Shown piece by piece: positions 9,091 through 18,695 of a DNA stretch of 31,839 nt. Both the position numbers and the translations under genes were made by a program. The notes below the pieces were generated by a model. That model saw only the letters and a list, made by a program, of their open reading frames with translations. It did no database searches and had not been told where the DNA came from. Source of the DNA: Cyanophora paradoxa (lineage: Eukaryota; Glaucocystophyceae; Cyanophorales; Cyanophoraceae); assembly GCA_004431415.1 (NCBI GenBank), contig QPMI01000108.1:1-31839 (forward strand), written 5' to 3'. How positions within the stretch are numbered: position 1 is the stretch's first letter; each line of letters begins with the position of its first letter.

Positions 9091-10380
9091 GTCGCGGCCA
9101 GGCGCATGCACAGAGCTTATAAATCGCTTAAACAGAATCTTCAATGCATACATGATCGATGTCCAGGGCTGCGGAGGGCGCGCGGAAAGATGCGCAGGTC
9201 GTCCAGGATCGAATTTTCGGGGTCGGCTGGGTCCTCGCGGCCCGGCGCATTTAGAGACCGTGCGAAAGGCTTCTTCTACATCTCAAATGCGTATACTATT
9301 GATCCGCGCATGCGCCGCGGCCTGGGCGTGCGGAAGTTGCCCGGGCCGTGGAGGATCGAATTTCTGCCGTCGGGCACCTTCCTGCGCTGTTCCGGCTCCG
9401 AAAAGCGGGTATCTGGAGTGCGCAGGCCGTGCTATGTCTATGCGCGCCAGTACGCATCGATTGCGCGCGTCGCGGTACCGGCCGGAACCGGCAGGATCAA
9501 AAGTTCGGCCGACTCTTTCGACTGGAGCGTTGGCGGCGGCCGAAATCGAGCTTGTGGCGATGCGCACGCCCTCGGCTCTCATTCTGTACCGTTTTGGGGC
9601 GTCGCTGGCGCGGGACCGGGTCCCACTTTTTGGGATTTCGCGATCGAACCGTGGTATAAATACCGGAATCGATCCTGGAGGGAAATTCGATTTTCGTCCG
9701 ATGCCCACGGGAGAGCGATCCTGGAGGGAAATTCGATTTTCGTCCGATGCCCACTGGGCCACGGGAGAGCGATCATCTTGGGTAAATTCTAGGGGAGCTA
9801 TGAGTGCGAAAATAGATCAATGGAGCCGTGTAACTCTGTGTGACGTCGGAGATCGTTCGCCTTCATTGCGGAGGTCGCGAATCAGGACGCTCGGACCAAT
9901 CGCATTCGAGTGGAAAAAAAATAGAATCGGGCGTTCACCATCGACCTACGGACAAGCCTGGCCCCTGCGGGTCCCAAAGGTCGGGCGAAGCCTCAGCCGC
10001 CCTCCTCGCGCCCCCTTTATCATCGCGGCCCGTCGCGGCTGTCGGTGGGTCCGTGGGGCAGGGAGAGGGAGGGAGGGCTGGTGAGAGGAAATATAAATAG
10101 GGAGCAGTACGCGTCCCCTTTAATTATTTATCGCGGCCCGTCGCGGCTGTCAGTAGAGGCAGAGGGGAGGGGAGGGCTGGTGAGAGGGAATATAATATGG
10201 GAGGAGTTGTCCTGAGAGAGTTGTCCTGAGAGAATATAATTTTGTAATCAGGGGAATTGCTGCAGCTGAGAGAGAATCATTTGAATATAATGAGGGAGGG
10301 TGGTGCTGCCAATCAGCTAGCTGTAGTTGAGCTCGAGCCCTGAGGAAATTGAGAGGAGATTGTCGAGGGACGGCGAGGTT
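9091..10380 (+). repeat. Array unit 8
   Basis: From B to E this unit matches unit 7, including the 46-bp duplication after the TATA box (9672-9717 and 9718-9771) and the missing left hairpin arm. It shares its truncated subrepeat 1/2 fusion with unit 9. Only about two subrepeats are present, because one deletion joined a GCTGCGGAGG segment to GCGCGCGGAAAGATG. Modules D and E (9950-10380) again carry many one-base homopolymer losses relative to unit 7. Confidence 0.9.
9620..9662 (+). promoter_or_regulatory. Promoter-like core, unit 8
   Basis: GTCCCAC (9620) and TATAAATA (9655) are 35 bp apart. The CGCTTTCGTCG segment that normally precedes the GGGACC block is deleted here and in unit 9. Confidence 0.5.
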
Positions 10381-10912
10381 GTCGCGGCCAGGCGCATGCA
10401 CAGAGCTTATAAATCGCTTAAACAGAATCTTCAATGCATACATGATCGATGTCCAGGGCTGCGGAGGGCGCGCGGAAAGATGCGCAGGTCCGTCCAGGAT
10501 CGAATTTTCGGGGTCGGCTGGGTCCTCGCGGCCCGGCGCATTTAGAGACCGTGCGAAAGGCTTCTTCTACATCTCAAATGCGTATACTATTGATCCGCGC
10601 ATGCGCCGCGGCCTGGGCGTGCGGAAAGTTGCCCGGGGCCGTGGAGGATCGAATTTCTGCCGTCGGGCACCTTCCTGCGCTGTTCCGGCTCCGAAAAGCG
10701 GGTATCTGGAGTGCGCAGGCCGTGCTATGTCTATGCGCGCCAGTACGCATCGATTGCGCGCGTTGCGGTACCGGCCGGAACCGGCAGGATCAAAAGTTCG
10801 GCCGACTCTTTCGATTGGAGCGTTGGCGGCGGCCGAAATCGAGCTTGTGGCGATGCGCACGCCCTCGGCTCTCATTCTGTACCGTTTTGGGGCGTCGCTG
10901 GCGCGGGACCGG

Positions 10913-10956
10913 GTCCCACTTTTTGGGATTTCGCGATCGCGGCCAGGGTATAAGTA
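10913..10956 (+). promoter_or_regulatory. Promoter-like core, unit 9 (variant TATA)
   Basis: GTCCCAC (10913) and TATAAGTA (10949) are 36 bp apart. The usual CGATCGAACCG before TATA is replaced by CGATCGCGGCCAG, and TACCGG after it by TTGG, so this is the most altered of the well-preserved cores. Confidence 0.4.
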
Positions 10957-11179
10957 TTGGAATTGATCCGAGAGGGAAATTCGATTTTTCGTGCGAGGAC
11001 CCAGGAGTGCAGATCGAATTTGAGGGGAGCCACGAGTCCAAAAATAAGTGTAACGTCCGTGTCGAGCCAAGTGACGTCGGAGACCGTTCGCCTTCATTGT
11101 GGAGGTTGTCAACCTCGACGCTCGGACCAATCGGACTCGACTGGAAAAAAAATAAATGGGCACGTTCACCATCGATCTA

Positions 11180-11262
11180 CGGAAGAGGCTTCGCCCGAAG
11201 AGGCTTCGCCCGACAAGCCCTGGGCCCCTGCGGGTCCCAAACATCGGGCGAAGCCTCTGCCG
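11180..11262. repeat. Module D hairpin with doubled left arm, unit 9
   Basis: AGAGGCTTCGCCCGA occurs twice in tandem (11184-11198, 11199-11213) before the loop and a perfect right arm (11244-11262). Either copy can pair with the right arm, so two alternative hairpins are possible. Confidence 0.85.
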
Positions 11263-11650
11263 CCCCCTTCGCGTCCCCCTTATTCATCGCGGCCCGTCGC
11301 GGCCCCGCCCGTATTTATTTCATGAGTCGCCGCGGTCCCCGTCCCGGTCCCCTTATTTATCGCGGGCCGTCGTAGCTGGGCCGGGTGGGGTAGGGTGGGG
11401 CCTGGCGGGGCGATGAAATTTAAGGGGAGGGGAGGGATCCTGAGAGCGAATATATATATATAATTAGGGGAGGAGTTGTCCTGAGAGGAGTTGTGCTCAG
11501 AGAATATAATTATGTAATCAGGGGAATTAATATTGCTGGGGCTGAGAGAATATAACGAGGGGAGGGAAGGTGCTGCCAACCAGCTAGCTGTAGTTGACCT
11601 GGAGGCGCTGAGGAAATTGACAGGAGAGTGTTGAGGGGAGGATTGAGAAT

Positions 11651-12423
11651 CTCGCGGCCAGGCGCATGCGTAGAGCTTGTGAATTGCTTAAACAGAATCT
11701 CGAATGCGTAGAGGATCGATGTGCGCATGCAGGGCTACGGAGGCGAGGGCGCGCAAATACATGCAGGCCTGTCCAGGATCGAAAATTTGGCGTTGGCTGG
11801 ATATCATGCTCTGTCGCGTCCGCAGAGCTTGTGAAAGCTTTGAAAAGATGTTAAATACATACTGTAGCGACGGGCATGGGTGAGGACGCGAGGGCGTGTG
11901 GAAAGATGCGCAGGTCCGTCCAGGATCGAATTTTCGGGGTCGGCTGGGTCCTCGCGGTCCGGCGCATCTGCAGAGCGCGCGGAAGGCCTCTTCTACATCT
12001 CAAATGCATATGCTATTGATCCGCGCATGCGCCGCGGTGTCGGCGCGCGGAAAGATGTCCGGGGGTGTGCAGGATCGAATTTTCGCCATCGGGTACCTTC
12101 CTGAGCTGGCCCGGCTCCGAAAAACGGATATCTGGGATGCGCAGGCCCTGCTATGTCTATGCGCGCCAGTACGCATCGAATGCGCGCGCCGCGGGACCGG
12201 ACGGAACTGGCAGGATCAGATTTTCGGCCGACTCTTCGCACTGGAGCGTCGACGGCGGCCGAAATCGAGCTTGCAGCGATGCGCGCGCCCTGCTCTGTCG
12301 TTCTGCATTGCACTGGGGTGTCCCTGGCGCGCTTTCGTCGCGGGACCGGGCGGGACCGGGTCCCACTTTTTGGGGTTTTGCGATCGAACCGTGGTATACG
12401 TATAAATACCGGAATCGATCCGT
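11651..12423 (+). repeat. Array unit 10, 5' part (interrupted by transposon)
   Basis: It has three subrepeats, B and the promoter core, nearly identical to units 3 and 6. It ends 15 bp after the TATA box, where the transposon at 12424-15324 begins. The last three bases, CGT, recur directly after the transposon. The matching uninterrupted site is visible in unit 3 at 3891-3900 (CCGTGAGGGA), so the flanks here can be joined without any loss. Confidence 0.93.
12360..12408 (+). promoter_or_regulatory. Promoter-like core, unit 10, with 6-bp insertion
   Basis: GTCCCAC (12360) and TATAAATA (12401) are 41 bp apart. The extra 6 bp create GTATACGTA at 12394-12402. The transposon sits 15 bp downstream of the TATA box, separating this core from its module C. 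Confidence 0.4.
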
Positions 12424-12434
12424 CACTGCTCGCC
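12421..12434. repeat. Left target-site duplication (CGT) and terminal inverted repeat
   Basis: CGT at 12421-12423 is the left target copy. CACTGCTCGCC at 12424-12434 is the left terminal inverted repeat. It pairs with 15314-15324, with one mismatch at the seventh base. Confidence 0.8.
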
Positions 12435-15324
12435 GCCGGGCCGGAAAAAATTCTCTGCTCAAAACGTTGCAACTAGCCGGCTTGTGATACACAAGCACCG
12501 CCTGAGGTCCGCCTCTCGCCGACAGCAGCGCTCTGCGCGGCCCGCCGACGCGCTCCTAGCCCCCGGTAGCATAGTGGCAGCACCTGTGACGGCTTTTCGC
12601 TAGCTCGCGGCGCGCGACCCATCTCGCGTGCCCCGTCTTGTGACTTTCGCGCAGCCAGGTCGCTCGCAAGCGCGACCAACGTTCTCAGCGTGTTAGATAA
12701 GGTCGGGATCGCACCTTGCCGCGTCCCCGGGCGAGCCGTGTGAGCTTCGGACCGTCGGCAGGCGACGAGCACCTTCGGCCGCCCGCGGGGCCGGCCGGCC
12801 GCCCGCCACGAGCCTCGCATCGATCGTGCCGATCATAGCTAGTGCAGGCATCACTAATGAGTGCGTGGTGAAGCCCTGCGCGGCCCCCCTCGAGCTCGCA
12901 CACTCCGCGCCCTGACCGACCCGCCGCTCGCAGGCCCTGCGCCGCCGAGGCATCTTTAGCCGTCGCCGAGGCCGCTCACCGCTCGCCCGCATCGCTTAGG
13001 CCCGCGAACGCCCCGCCTGCGTGTCCTGCCGCGCCTCAGGCAGATGCGCGCTCGTGTGCAATCAAGCATGTCATGCGGTTCCAGATGGCATGGCTGCGAC
13101 GGCGGGGCGGTGCGGGCTGAGATGTCTAGCGCCATTAGGGACATCTAGAGCACGCGCAGAGCCCGCGTACGGGCGGCGGCACGCACCCCCGCCGCCAGCG
13201 GCACCTGCTCCAGTGGGGGGGTGGCACCTGGGAGATTCGATTTCGCTGCTTACTGCGAGGGCCGCCGGGCCGACGCTAACGCAGATCGATGCACAATTTA
13301 AAAGAGCATGCGCAGCTGGAGCGCGGCCCGGCGCATGCATCCGCAGCGGAGATCGCCTGCTTCTCCAGAAGGCTTGGGGTGGGGGCACCTGCGCGATTTG
13401 ATTTCGCTCCACACAGCAAGGGTGCGCTGGGCCGCTGCTAGCGCAGATTGATGCACACCTTGATAGAGCATGTGCGTATGCATCGCGGCCCGGAGGGGTG
13501 CATCCTTAGCGGAGATCGCTTGATCACAGTCAGTGAGCTAGTGAGAGCTAGTGAGTTTCTGGGCGACGGGCTGGCCCAGCGGCCCGCTCTTTGAGCCACA
13601 ATCATTATCACATGTAGTTATATCACTGCTCCAAGATACAGGGTGATCCGAAGTGTTTTTGGGCCCCACCGGTGTTTCGAGCTTTACTCGTAGGACCCTC
13701 TCTGGTACTTTCTAGTTTTCAAGTTCCAAAATGCCACACCGACCTGCTCATGATGCCTTATTGAAGCATCTACTCACTCAGCAGCGGTGATTTCACGTCC
13801 CCGGGGGTTTTCGAGGGTGCTGAAGACGATGGTGGTGGTACCGAAGGCCGCCGATTTAAGCCTGGATCCGAATTCAAAATCCACTGCAACTTGGGGCCCC
13901 ACATGCCCCCAGGACGATTCTCGCCCGCCCGGTTGCATACAGCGCCCGGGAAGCGAGATATACATCATGTATATGCATTTACAGCATTCTGCATGCTTAA
14001 CAGAGCGCTCGCTGGCCCAGACGGCGCAGGCGGGGCAGGTTTCTCGAGAATCACGATCTCATTATCAAGATCTCAGGACGCTGGCGAGCTACTGGCGCTC
14101 TACCGACAGAGCGCTGAACAGAGAGAGAAGGCGGGGCGCAGGGGGCCGCAGCCCGGGAGGGCCGCAGAGGAGGGGGGGGATGCAGCCCCGCTAAGGTGGT
14201 GGTGCAGTCTAGCTGCCCCTCTCGAATCCGCTGCTGCCACCTACGCCGCACGGAGCCTCATCGCTCTGCGCAAGAGCCGCGGGTGGCGACATCAGCGGGC
14301 GCACTGGGCGGGCGGGCGTGCGCGCGCGGCGCAGGCAGGCGCACCGATCTCCAAGAGCGCTCGCTGCTCCGGTTGCTGCTGCCGGCGCTCAGGCGCTTCT
14401 ATCGAGAACGAAAGCTCCTTTTCGGCTCCTTTTGCTGCGCGGAAACCGTTCAGCGGCGCGGTGGCGGGCGGGCGCGGTGGCGGGCAAGCGCGGGGCCCTC
14501 ACCTCGTTCTCGGCGGTCGCTCCTGAGCTTCCTGGACGATTAGCCAGCTTCACCGGCAGTTCTAGACGGTCGGAAAGTCAGCGCGGATGCGTCTGAGACG
14601 AAGCGAGCGGCGAGGGATGCGCACCGGCGTGACCGGGAGCCGCCACCGGGGCGCCGGAGCTCGGCGGTTGGACCGCGCTAGCTGCGACGCGTGGGGGGTC
14701 GGTCAGAAGATCCGCGGCGCGGCGGGCGACGCCGGTGCGCGGCGGGCGTGGATAGCACAGAACGAAAGAAGGGCATACCAGGTGCCTAGTCTTGGGCGCT
14801 CGCCCCTCGTTCTGCGGAGTCAAAGGAGGAAGCTTGAATCTCCCGCGTGCCCGAGCGAGCTCTCGTTGATCTTGTGTGGAATACGTGGCGTCGGCGCCCT
14901 TCTCCGCGTTCCGAGAGCGGTTGATGGCATCCTTGGACGGTTGACGATGCTCCGGCACCACCCTGTAGCCCGACGAAGGCGCGGTCTCTGCTGACGAGGC
15001 AGAGCGGGTCACGGGCCGCGGGCGGCGCGGGCGGGCGTTCTTAACGAGGAACCACTCTTTTTAGAACCTCACTAGTTGTTCCAGACGCTGCTGGCTCGAA
15101 AAAGGGGGCACGGGGCGGCCCGGGACGGGAACCGACCCCGAGTGGCCCGAAATCGCCCGGCCAGGCGCTCGAAGTGCTGTGGTGGGCTCTCCGATACTAC
15201 TACTGCGAGCGCAGCGCCCCCGGCGCTCACGCCGGCTTCCGGCCACGGCTGGTCAACAAAGATTTGGGGTACACCTCGCTTCGTTCTCCAAGTCGCAGAT
15301 TTCTGAGGGGCTTGGCGTGCAGTG
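12424..15324. mobile_element. CACTA/EnSpm-like DNA transposon, probably non-autonomous (2,901 bp)
   Basis: The insert begins CACTGCTCGCC and ends GGCGTGCAGTG, which are inverted complements with one mismatch in 11 bases. It is flanked by the 3-bp direct duplication CGT (12421-12423 and 15325-15327), and the empty site is preserved in sister units 3 and 6. CACTA/CACTG termini with 3-bp target duplications are characteristic of the CMC (En/Spm, CACTA) superfamily. Inside I see only scattered GC-rich frames, the longest at 13891-14526 (211 codons, +), with no DDE transposase features I can recognise, so it is probably a non-autonomous derivative. It also contains a diverged 161-bp tandem duplication (13221-13522). 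Nothing inside matches the array. Termini and target duplication are seen directly; the family assignment is inferred from them. Confidence 0.8.
13221..13522. repeat. Diverged 161-bp tandem duplication inside the transposon
   Basis: Copy 1 (about 13221-13360) and copy 2 (about 13381-13522) share the same order of blocks: GGCACCTG, GATTCGATTTCGCT or GATTTGATTTCGCT, GCGCAGATTGATGCACA or its variant, AGAGCATG, GGCCCGG, and GCGGAGATCGC. The offset is 161-163 bp. Divergence is well above that between array units, so the duplication is older. Internal and subterminal tandem repeats are common in CACTA elements. Confidence 0.75.
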
Positions 15325-15327
15325 CGT
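15314..15327. repeat. Right terminal inverted repeat and target-site duplication (CGT)
   Basis: GGCGTGCAGTG at 15314-15324 is the right terminal inverted repeat, and CGT at 15325-15327 is the right target copy. Array sequence resumes at GAGGGAAATTCG exactly where unit 10 was interrupted. Confidence 0.8.
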
Positions 15328-16233
15328 GAGGGAAATTCGATTTTCGCGCGATGCCCACGGGAGAGCGATCGTCTTGGGTAAATTCTAGGGGAGCTATGAG
15401 TGCGAAAATAGATCAATGGAGCCGTGTAACTCTGTGTGACGTCGGAGACCGTTCGCCTTCATTGCGGAGGTCGCGAATCTGGACGCTCGGACGAATCGGA
15501 CTCGATTGGAAAAAAAATAGAATCGGGCGTTCACCATCGACCTACGGAAGAGGCTTCGCCCGAATTTTCGCGCGATGCCCACGGGAGAGCGATCGTCTTG
15601 GGTAAATTCTAGGGGAGCTATGAGTGCGAAAATAGATTATTGGAGCCGTGTAACTCTGTGTGACGTCGGAGACCGTTCGCCTTCATTGCGGAGGTCGCGA
15701 ATCTGGACGCTCGGACGAATCGGACTCGAGTGGAAAAAAAATAGAATCGGGCGTTCACCATCGACCTACGGAAGAGGCTTCGCCCGACAAGCCCTGGGCC
15801 CCTGCGGGTCCCAAACATCGGGCGAAGCCCTTGCCGCCCCTTTGCGCCCCCTTTTCATCGCTGCCCGTCGCGGCCCCGCCCGTATTTAAATCATATCATA
15901 TGAGTCGCCGCGGTCCCCGTCCCGGTCCCCTTATTTATCGCGGGCCGTCGATCGTGGATCTCGGTGGCTGGGTGGGGTAGGGTGGGGCCTGACGGAGGGG
16001 AGGGATCCTGAGAGGGAATATAATTAGGGGAAGTTGTCCTGAGAGGAGATGTGCTGAGAGGATATAATTATGTAATTAGGGGAATTAATATTGCTGGGGC
16101 TGAGAGAATGTAATGAGGGGAGGGGTGGTGCTGCCGCAGTGCCAATCAGCATGCAGCTAGCTGTTGAGCTGTGTAGTTGAGCTGGAGGCGCTGAGGAAAT
16201 TGACAGGAGAGTGTTGAGGGGAGGATTGAGAAT
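15325..16233 (+). repeat. Array unit 10, 3' part with duplicated module C
   Basis: After the transposon comes module C, running into a left hairpin arm (15544-15562). It is fused at once to a second copy of module C (period 224 bp; compare TTTTCGCGCGATG at 15341 and 15565). The second copy continues into a full D (arms 15769-15787 and 15818-15836) and E. The two C copies differ at a few sites, for example ATAGATCAATGG against ATAGATTATTGG, so the duplication is not an exact recent copy. The D and E types match unit 16. Confidence 0.9.
15769..15836. repeat. Module D hairpin, unit 10
   Basis: The left arm 15769-15787 is intact. The right arm 15818-15836 carries the GCCCTTGCCG variant also seen in units 3, 16 and 18. 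An unpaired extra left arm from the duplicated module C lies at 15544-15562. Confidence 0.8.
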
Positions 16234-17318
16234 CTCGCGGCCAGGCGCATGCGTAGAGTTTGGGAATCGCTTAAACAGAATCTCGAATGCGTACTACGGT
16301 AGAGGATCGATGTGCAGGGCTACGGAGGCGAGGGCGCGCGAAAATACATGCAGGCCTGTCCAGGATGGGAAATTTGGCGTCGGTTGGGTTGTCGTGCTCC
16401 GTCGCGTCCGCAGAGCTTGCGAAAGGCTTCGTCTAGATCTGAAATGAATACTCTAGCGATGGGCATGGGTGAGGACGCGAGGGCGTGTGGAAAGATGCGC
16501 AGGTCCGTCCAGGATCGAATTTTGGGGGTCGGCTGGGTCCTCGCGGTCCGGCGCATCTGTAAAACGCGCGGAAGGCTTTGTATACATCTCAAATGCATAT
16601 GCTATTGATCTGTGCATGCGCCGCGGCGTCGGCGCGCGGAAAGATGTCCGGGCTGTGCAGGATCGAATTTTCGCCATCGGGTACCTTCCTGAGCTGGCCC
16701 GGCTCCGAAAAGCGGATATCTGGGATGCGCACGCCCTGCTATGTCTATGCTCGCCCGTACGCATCGATTGCGCGCGTCGGGGGACCGGACGGAACCGGCT
16801 GGATCAAAATTTCGGCCGAGTCTTCGCACTGGAGCGTCGACGGCGGCCGAAATCGAGCTTGCAGCGGTGCGCGCGCCCTCGGCTGTCATTCTGCATCGCT
16901 CTGGGGCGTCTGTGGCGGGCTTTCGTCGCGGGACAGCGCGGGACCGGGTCCCACTTTTTGGAGTTTCGCGATCGAACCGTGGTATAAATACCGGAATCGA
17001 TCCAGGAGGGATTTCGATTTTCGCGCGACGCCCACGGGAGAGCGGTCGTCTTCGACGAATTCTAGGGGAGCTATGACTCCGAAAATAAATCAGTGGAGGT
17101 TGGCCGCCCGAAAGTTCTACTGTGTGACGTCGGAGACCGTTCGCCTTCATTGCGGAGGTTGCGAATCTGGACACTCGGATGAATCGGACTCGATTGGAAA
17201 AAAAATAGATCCGCCCGTTCACCATCGACCTACGGAAGAGGCTTCGCCCGAAGAGGCTTCGCCCGAGCTCGAGGCCCTGAGGGAATTGAAGGAGATTGTT
17301 GAGGGGACGGGCGAGGTT
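16234..17318 (+). repeat. Array unit 11, lacking most of D and E (about 1.09 kb)
   Basis: It has three subrepeats, B, P (TATA 16983) and C of the type with an AAATAAATCAGTGGAGGTTG segment. D is reduced to two tandem left arms (AGAGGCTTCGCCCGA twice, about 17237-17266). These run directly into a GCTCGAGGCCCTGAGG segment from the end of E, so the right arm, the C/T-rich block and most of E are missing. The same junction occurs at the end of unit 13. Confidence 0.9.
16948..16990 (+). promoter_or_regulatory. Promoter-like core, unit 11
   Basis: GTCCCAC (16948) and TATAAATA (16983) are 35 bp apart. It is preceded by GGGACAGCGCGGGACC, a variant shared with unit 13. Confidence 0.5.
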
Positions 17319-17467
17319 CTCGCGGCCAGGCGCATGCACAGAGCTTGCGAATCGCTTAAACAGAGTCTCGAATGCATACAGGATCGATGTCCAGGGCTGC
17401 GGAGGCGAGGGCGCGCGGAAATATGTGCAGGCCTGTCCAGGATCGAAAATTTGGCGTCGGCTGGGTT
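17319..17467 (+). repeat. Representative 149-bp subrepeat 1 (unit 12)
   Basis: This is the first subrepeat type. Landmarks are CTCGCGGCCAGGCGCATGC at the start, GCTTAAACAGAGTCTCGAAT, GAGGGCGCGCGGAAATATG and CCAGGATCGAAAATTTGGCG near the end. The same landmarks in the same order recur in the next two blocks, so all three derive from one ancestral 149-bp sequence. Confidence 0.85.
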
Positions 17468-17616
17468 CTCGTGCTCTGTCGCGGCCACAGAGCTTGCGGA
17501 AGGCTTCGTTTAGATCTCAAATGAATACTCTAGCGATGGGCATGGGCGAGGACGCGAGGGCGCGCGGAAAGATGTGCAGGTCCGTCCAGGATCGAATTTT
17601 CGGGGTCGGCTGGGTC
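17468..17616 (+). repeat. Representative 149-bp subrepeat 2 (unit 12)
   Basis: It starts CTCGTGCTCTGTCGCGGCC. Shared landmarks are CAGAGCTTGCGGAAGGCTTC, ATCTCAAATGAATACT, GAGGGCGCGCGGAAAGATG and CCAGGATCGAATTTTCGGGG. It aligns with subrepeats 1 and 3 over its whole length with a 149-bp offset. Confidence 0.85.
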
Positions 17617-17765
17617 CTCGCGGCCCGGCGCATTTAGAGACTGTGCGGAAGTCTTCTTCTACATCTCAAATGCTTATGCTATCGTTCCGCGCATGCGCCG
17701 CGGCCTGGGCGCGCGGAAAGTTGCCCGGGGCTGCGCAGGATCGAATTTTTGACGTCGGGAACCTT
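17617..17765 (+). repeat. Representative 149-bp subrepeat 3 (unit 12)
   Basis: It starts CTCGCGGCCCGGCGCATTTA. Shared landmarks are ATCTCAAATGCTTATGCTAT, GGGCGCGCGGAAAGTTGCC and GCAGGATCGAATTTTTGACG. After it, module B opens with CCTGCGCTGTTCCGGCTCC, which resembles the start of subrepeat 2 and may be a decayed fourth copy. Confidence 0.8.
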
Positions 17766-18014
17766 CCTGCGCTGTTCCGGCTCCGAAAAGCGGATATCTG
17801 GAGTGCGCAGGCCCTGCTATGTCTATGCGCGCCAGTATGCATCGAACGCGCGCGCCGGGGGACCGGGAGGGACCGGCAGGATCAAAATTTCGGCCGACTC
17901 TTTCGACTGGAGCGTCGGCCGCGGCCGAAATCGAGCTTGCCGCGATGCGCGTGGTCTTGGCTGTCATTGTGACCGCTCTGGGGCGTCCGTGGCGCGCTTT
18001 CGTCGCGGGACCGG

Positions 18015-18057
18015 GTCCCACTTTTTGGAGTTTCGTGATCGAACCGGGGTATAAATA
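18015..18057 (+). promoter_or_regulatory. Promoter-like core, unit 12
   Basis: GTCCCAC (18015) and TATAAATA (18050) are 35 bp apart. The internal segment reads TTTCGTGATCGAACC, a C-to-T change at a CpG shared with unit 14. Confidence 0.5.
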
Positions 18058-18695
18058 CCGGAATCGATCCATGAGGGAAATCGATTATCGCGCGACGCTG
18101 ATGGGAGAGGGGTTCGCCGGGTACCAGTCACGTCTATGTCACGTCGGAGACCGTTCGCCTTCATTGCGGAGGTCGCGAATCTGGACGCTCGGACGAATCG
18201 GACTCGAGTGGAAAAAAAATAAATGGAAACGTTCACCATCGATCAACGGACAAGCCCTGGGCCCCTGCGGGTCCCAAACATCGGGCAAAGCCTCAGCCGC
18301 CCTCCTCGCGCCCCCCTTAATCATCGCGGCCCGTCGTGGCTGTCTTTGGGTCGGTGGGGCAGGGAGAGGGGAGGGGAGGTTTTGTGAGAGGAAATATAAT
18401 TAGGGGGGCTGTTTTCGATCGTGCAGGGCAGCTAGCTGTATAATTAATAAGAGGAGAATTAAGAGGAGCTCGAGGAGGCGCTGGGTCGGTGGGGCAGGGA
18501 GCTCGAGAGGGGAGGGCTGCTGAGAGGGAATATAATTATGGGGGGAGTTGTCCTGAGTGGAGTTGTGCCGAGACAATATTATAAGAGAATATAATGAGGG
18601 GATCCCAGAGGAGTGGTGTTGCCAATCAGGTAGCTGTAGTTGAGCTCGAGGCCTGAGAAAATTGAGAGGAGATTGTTGAGGGGAGGGGCGAGGTT

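Larger units (their letters stand above)
10381..11650 (+). repeat. Array unit 9, chimeric promoter region
   Basis: Subrepeats and B match unit 8. A switch occurs around the promoter core: the bases before the TATA box read GCGATCGCGGCCAGGG instead of GCGATCGAACCG, and the TATA box is TATAAGTA (10949). Downstream, module C is the type of units 1 and 2. D has a tandemly doubled left arm (11184-11198 and 11199-11213) and an intact right arm (11244-11262), followed by a full E. The unit therefore looks like a recombinant of two unit families, with the breakpoint close to the TATA box. Confidence 0.9.
17319..18695 (+). repeat. Array unit 12
   Basis: It has three clean subrepeats with an exact 149-bp step (starts 17319, 17468, 17617), then B, P (TATA 18050), a short distinctive C and a D that has lost its left arm (GATCAACGGACAAGCCC). 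Module C contains GAGGGGTTCGCCGGGTACCA and a GTCACGTCGG core, a type shared only with unit 14. E (18360-18695) is shuffled, with a repeated GGTCGGTGGGGCAGGGAG segment. From subrepeat 1 to C the unit is almost identical to unit 14. Confidence 0.92.

Noticed and set aside
13631-13665. Tc1/mariner-like terminus (ACAGGGTGATCCGAAGTG)
   Set aside because: No inverted partner or TA target duplication was found nearby.
13864-13875. GGATCCGAATTC (abutting BamHI and EcoRI sites) as cloning-linker contamination
   Set aside because: It lies inside the transposon with no vector sequence beside it, so chance occurrence is adequate.
14578-15012. Overlapping open frames on both strands inside the transposon (also 13891-14526)
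   Set aside because: I see no DDE/D transposase, zinc finger or ATPase pattern, and composition alone explains the frames.
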